From the NCBI RefSeq assembly GCF_000236705.1, contig NC_016599.1:3936058-4000057 (forward strand): 64,000 bases of DNA, read 5' to 3'. Made by a program: the position numbers and the translations under genes. Shown here piece by piece: positions 62,155 to 64,000 of this stretch (the stretch's first letter is position 1; each line of letters starts with the position of its first letter). This DNA comes from Owenweeksia hongkongensis DSM 17368 (lineage in GTDB: Bacteria; Bacteroidota; Bacteroidia; Flavobacteriales; Schleiferiaceae). Under the pieces are notes generated by a model. That model saw only the letters and a program-made list of their open reading frames with translations, was not told where the DNA came from and ran no database searches.

Positions 62155-63993
62155 TTAGAATGGAAGATCGTCACCTTCTTCGTCCATGAATAGTTCAGCA
62201 ATTGCAGGTGGATCAATTACACCAAGGAAAATTTTAAGTTTTTCAGGAAACAGACTTTCATCATAGGTAAAAGCCTCATGATTGAGTAATTCCCAAATCG
62301 CAAGACTACTTTTGTCATTAGAATCATATCCAATTACTGTCTCCAACTTTTGCACATTAAAATGGATATTTCCCTCTCCGGCTGCATTTATAAGATTACG
62401 ATTAGTCCCCATCATCTTTTTTAATGTGGCTTCTGAATGAGTGATTCCTTTAGAGTTTTCTTCTTTAGAGATGGATTCCCATACTGCGTCCTTTGAAATA
62501 GCCTCAAACTCCCAGTTTGCCTTATCGGTGAAGTCTGTTTTGAAATCCCAATCGGTTATTACAAAATAGTCGATTTGAAAATGTTTACATAATTCAATCA
62601 AATAGAGGGCAGTCCCTTTACCGTGATGACAGACTACAGAGATATTCTCAAAATTCATAAAGGTATCTGCATAGCCCACTTTATCATTAATAGAATCGTT
62701 ATCGCTAATTTTTTTAGAAACGGCATCTTTTATTACATGCGTATAAACCATAACATCATTCGGCCCTTCTACAAGTAATACCTTCTTACTAAAAAGTAAG
62801 CGACTTAAATTGGGTTCAATGGTCTTGATAAACTCATTATAACGGGAAAGATCAATCACTTCTCCTGTGGTCTCATCAACCTCGGTAGAAGAAAAGTCAT
62901 CAATGCAGTTGTACTTATTGATGGTTTGATTACTCGAATCTAACTCAAGACGAATCAGACCTTTAGTGTCAAATGGATCTAACATCTTGTCTGAGTGGGT
63001 GGAGTAAATTACTTGATGCCCGTTTTTTGCGAGATTGCAAAGCACCGTTTTATAGAAGTATTCTTGGTGATTTTCATGTAGGAAACTTTCAGGCTCTTCA
63101 AATATGAATAAACAATTATCTTCATCGTTGAATTCAGCAATAGCTTGAATTACTGCCATTACGAACATTGAAATGTAACCATCACCAAAATGGTCAATAG
63201 GAACCAGATTATCAACCTCACCATTTAGACCTATTTTGAACAACATTCTTAAAAAGATGTCCTCGTAGTTTGGTAATCCAAACTCAACCGCACAGTCATT
63301 GTTTCTTAAGTTAGTGCTATAGTTCTTTTTAATTGCTACAATAAATGACTCCAGTTTTGAGCCACTAAGCACCTTAGAGGTGCTTTGCTCAATTTCATTT
63401 TCGAAATCATTTCGTCTATCAGACATCTCCTCGTCACTATCGACAATCTTCTGAATGTGTTTACCAAGAAAAGACCGAATATTTCCCCAGCTTGTTTTAT
63501 TTGTGACGATTTCCTCTTTTATGTTATGGAAGTTTATAAAGAAAATATTGTAGTATCGAGTTGCTCCAAAAGCTTGGTAGTTTACATCCGGGTTCCCATA
63601 TGCATTTAGACCAAGGGAGTTTAAGGAATCTATTTTACTTCCAACAATAATCTCTCCATCCGTTATTACATGTAACTTATGGTAGCCAGATAAATTTGCA
63701 TTTTTGGCTCCATCAAACTTAGGTTCCGTTGAGCTATCCACTTCAAGGGTGAATTCAGGCACTTTGTTAATACCCCTATTATGGAAGTCATCAATTGTGA
63801 AAGTGTCTTTCGAAACAAAGTTTACTTGTAAACCATAAAGAATAGCGTTGATGAGATTAGTTTTACCCGAATTATTATATCCGACAATAGCAACAGGCCT
63901 GTCATATCCATCGTGTGGAAATTCAAAATGTTGGGCAACACCAAAAGACCTATAATTCTTAATTGATATTGATTTTAATCTAATTGATGACAT
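62155..63993 (-). CDS. OLD-family ATPase with TOPRIM nuclease domain
   Basis: 612 residues. ABC-type ATPase: Walker A GYNNSGKT at 38-45, Walker B LFIFEEPE (E299/E300), and H-loop STHSD (H333). The TOPRIM nuclease is at 400-490: KVLLVEGPND with E409 and ITDWDFKTD with D481/D483. OLD proteins include phage P2 Old and GajA. No GajB-like UvrD helicase is in the window, so Gabija is not shown. First gene of the operon; it starts at the ATG at 63993, 7 bases from the window edge. Confidence 0.88.
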   Translation of the reverse strand: MSSIRLKSISIKNYRSFGVAQHFEFPHDGYDRPVAIVGYNNSGKTNLINAILYGLQVNFVSKDTFTIDDFHNRGINKVPEFTLEVDSSTEPKFDGAKNANLSGYHKLHVITDGEIIVGSKIDSLNSLGLNAYGNPDVNYQAFGATRYYNIFFINFHNIKEEIVTNKTSWGNIRSFLGKHIQKIVDSDEEMSDRRNDFENEIEQSTSKVLSGSKLESFIVAIKKNYSTNLRNNDCAVEFGLPNYEDIFLRMLFKIGLNGEVDNLVPIDHFGDGYISMFVMAVIQAIAEFNDEDNCLFIFEEPESFLHENHQEYFYKTVLCNLAKNGHQVIYSTHSDKMLDPFDTKGLIRLELDSSNQTINKYNCIDDFSSTEVDETTGEVIDLSRYNEFIKTIEPNLSRLLFSKKVLLVEGPNDVMVYTHVIKDAVSKKISDNDSINDKVGYADTFMNFENISVVCHHGKGTALYLIELCKHFQIDYFVITDWDFKTDFTDKANWEFEAISKDAVWESISKEENSKGITHSEATLKKMMGTNRNLINAAGEGNIHFNVQKLETVIGYDSNDKSSLAIWELLNHEAFTYDESLFPEKLKIFLGVIDPPAIAELFMDEEGDDLPF

Positions 63994-64000
63994 AGTTGGT

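Larger units (their letters stand above)
54423..64000. mobile_element. left part of a putative integrative defence island
   Basis: The tRNA scar at 54423-54446 marks one boundary. To the right are a gene of unknown function and a five-gene minus-strand defence operon, unlike the housekeeping genes to the left. No integrase or second tRNA copy lies in the window, so the right boundary is beyond 64000. The restored tRNA-Pro with the same 3' 24 bases would be expected there. Confidence 0.45.

Noticed and set aside
62155..63993. Gabija system
   Set aside because: The OLD-type protein is GajA-like, but no UvrD-like GajB is in the window.
1..64000. CRISPR arrays, rRNA genes or intact insertion sequences
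   Set aside because: No regularly spaced repeats, rRNA sequence or transposase were seen; the pRiA4b ORF-3-like gene at 15997-16506 is not a transposase.

Overview
The window is chromosomal DNA from a member of the Bacteroidota, most likely an aerobic, marine-type Flavobacteriales (Cryomorphaceae/Owenweeksia-like); I cannot name a species. Signs for this are matches to the Bacteroidota -7 promoter element TAnnTTTG upstream of many genes, type IX secretion sorting domains (a secreted serine protease and a large PKD protein with a gliding-motility-type C-terminal domain), the acyl-ornithine arginine route, a BatA-type protein, a GYDIA-type GHMP kinase with HMG-CoA reductase, and a flavobacterial-style carotenoid cluster.

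Layout. 1-4686 (minus): arginine operon (acyltransferase, argG, argC, argD, acylornithine carbamoyltransferase, the last cut by the window edge), preceded by a roughly 220-nt, hairpin-rich leader and a tRNA-Pro(GGG). 5389-7575 (plus): thioredoxin reductase and GAPDH with interspersed repeats around gapA. 7738-15611 (minus): a TlpA-like lipoprotein, gatB, lpxK, then a chain of genes joined by ATGA overlaps (ABC ATPase, ABC permease, K+ channel, miaA, secreted protein). 15704-23515: small conserved proteins, a CCA-adding/HD nucleotidyltransferase, two glycosyltransferases, a dihydroorotase-like protein that has lost most metal ligands, and a BatA-type protein. 23586-27308 (minus): an ABC exporter-like pair whose permease has a histidine-rich loop, two tandem secreted paralogues with a CFFCG motif and an alpha/beta hydrolase, behind one promoter overlapped by an inverted repeat. 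27362-30263: CoA-binding protein, lipoprotein, secreted protease, response regulator. 30346-35870 (plus): an E1/ThiF-like enzyme, an acyltransferase-like protein and a three-gene phosphorelay.

37543-44524 (plus) is a light-response and pigment region: a MerR/CarH-type regulator with a W-x9-EH signature, an ECF sigma factor with a strong promoter match, crtI, crtB, type 1 IPP isomerase, a PTPS-II-type pterin synthase, a flavin reductase-like protein and a photolyase/cryptochrome. 44521-53513 is housekeeping and surface: manC, adk, obg, PAP2 phosphatase, crcB, the PKD/T9SS protein, and the mevalonate-pathway pair mvaA/GHMP kinase, which should supply precursors to the carotenoid genes.

Near 54390-54446 lies a terminator plus only the 3' end (T-loop to CCA) of a tRNA, probably tRNA-Pro. 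This is the footprint left at one end when an element integrates into a tRNA gene. To its right, 55185-63993, is a five-gene minus-strand operon of nucleases and ATPases: an OLD-family ATPase/TOPRIM protein, a DUF2130 coiled-coil protein, two PD-(D/E)XK proteins and HsdR of a type I restriction system. I read this as the left part of a defence island that continues past the window; hsdM and hsdS would be expected upstream, beyond 64000. This island, the E1/acyltransferase/phosphorelay locus, the His-rich ABC locus and the light cluster are the most promising places for undescribed biology.
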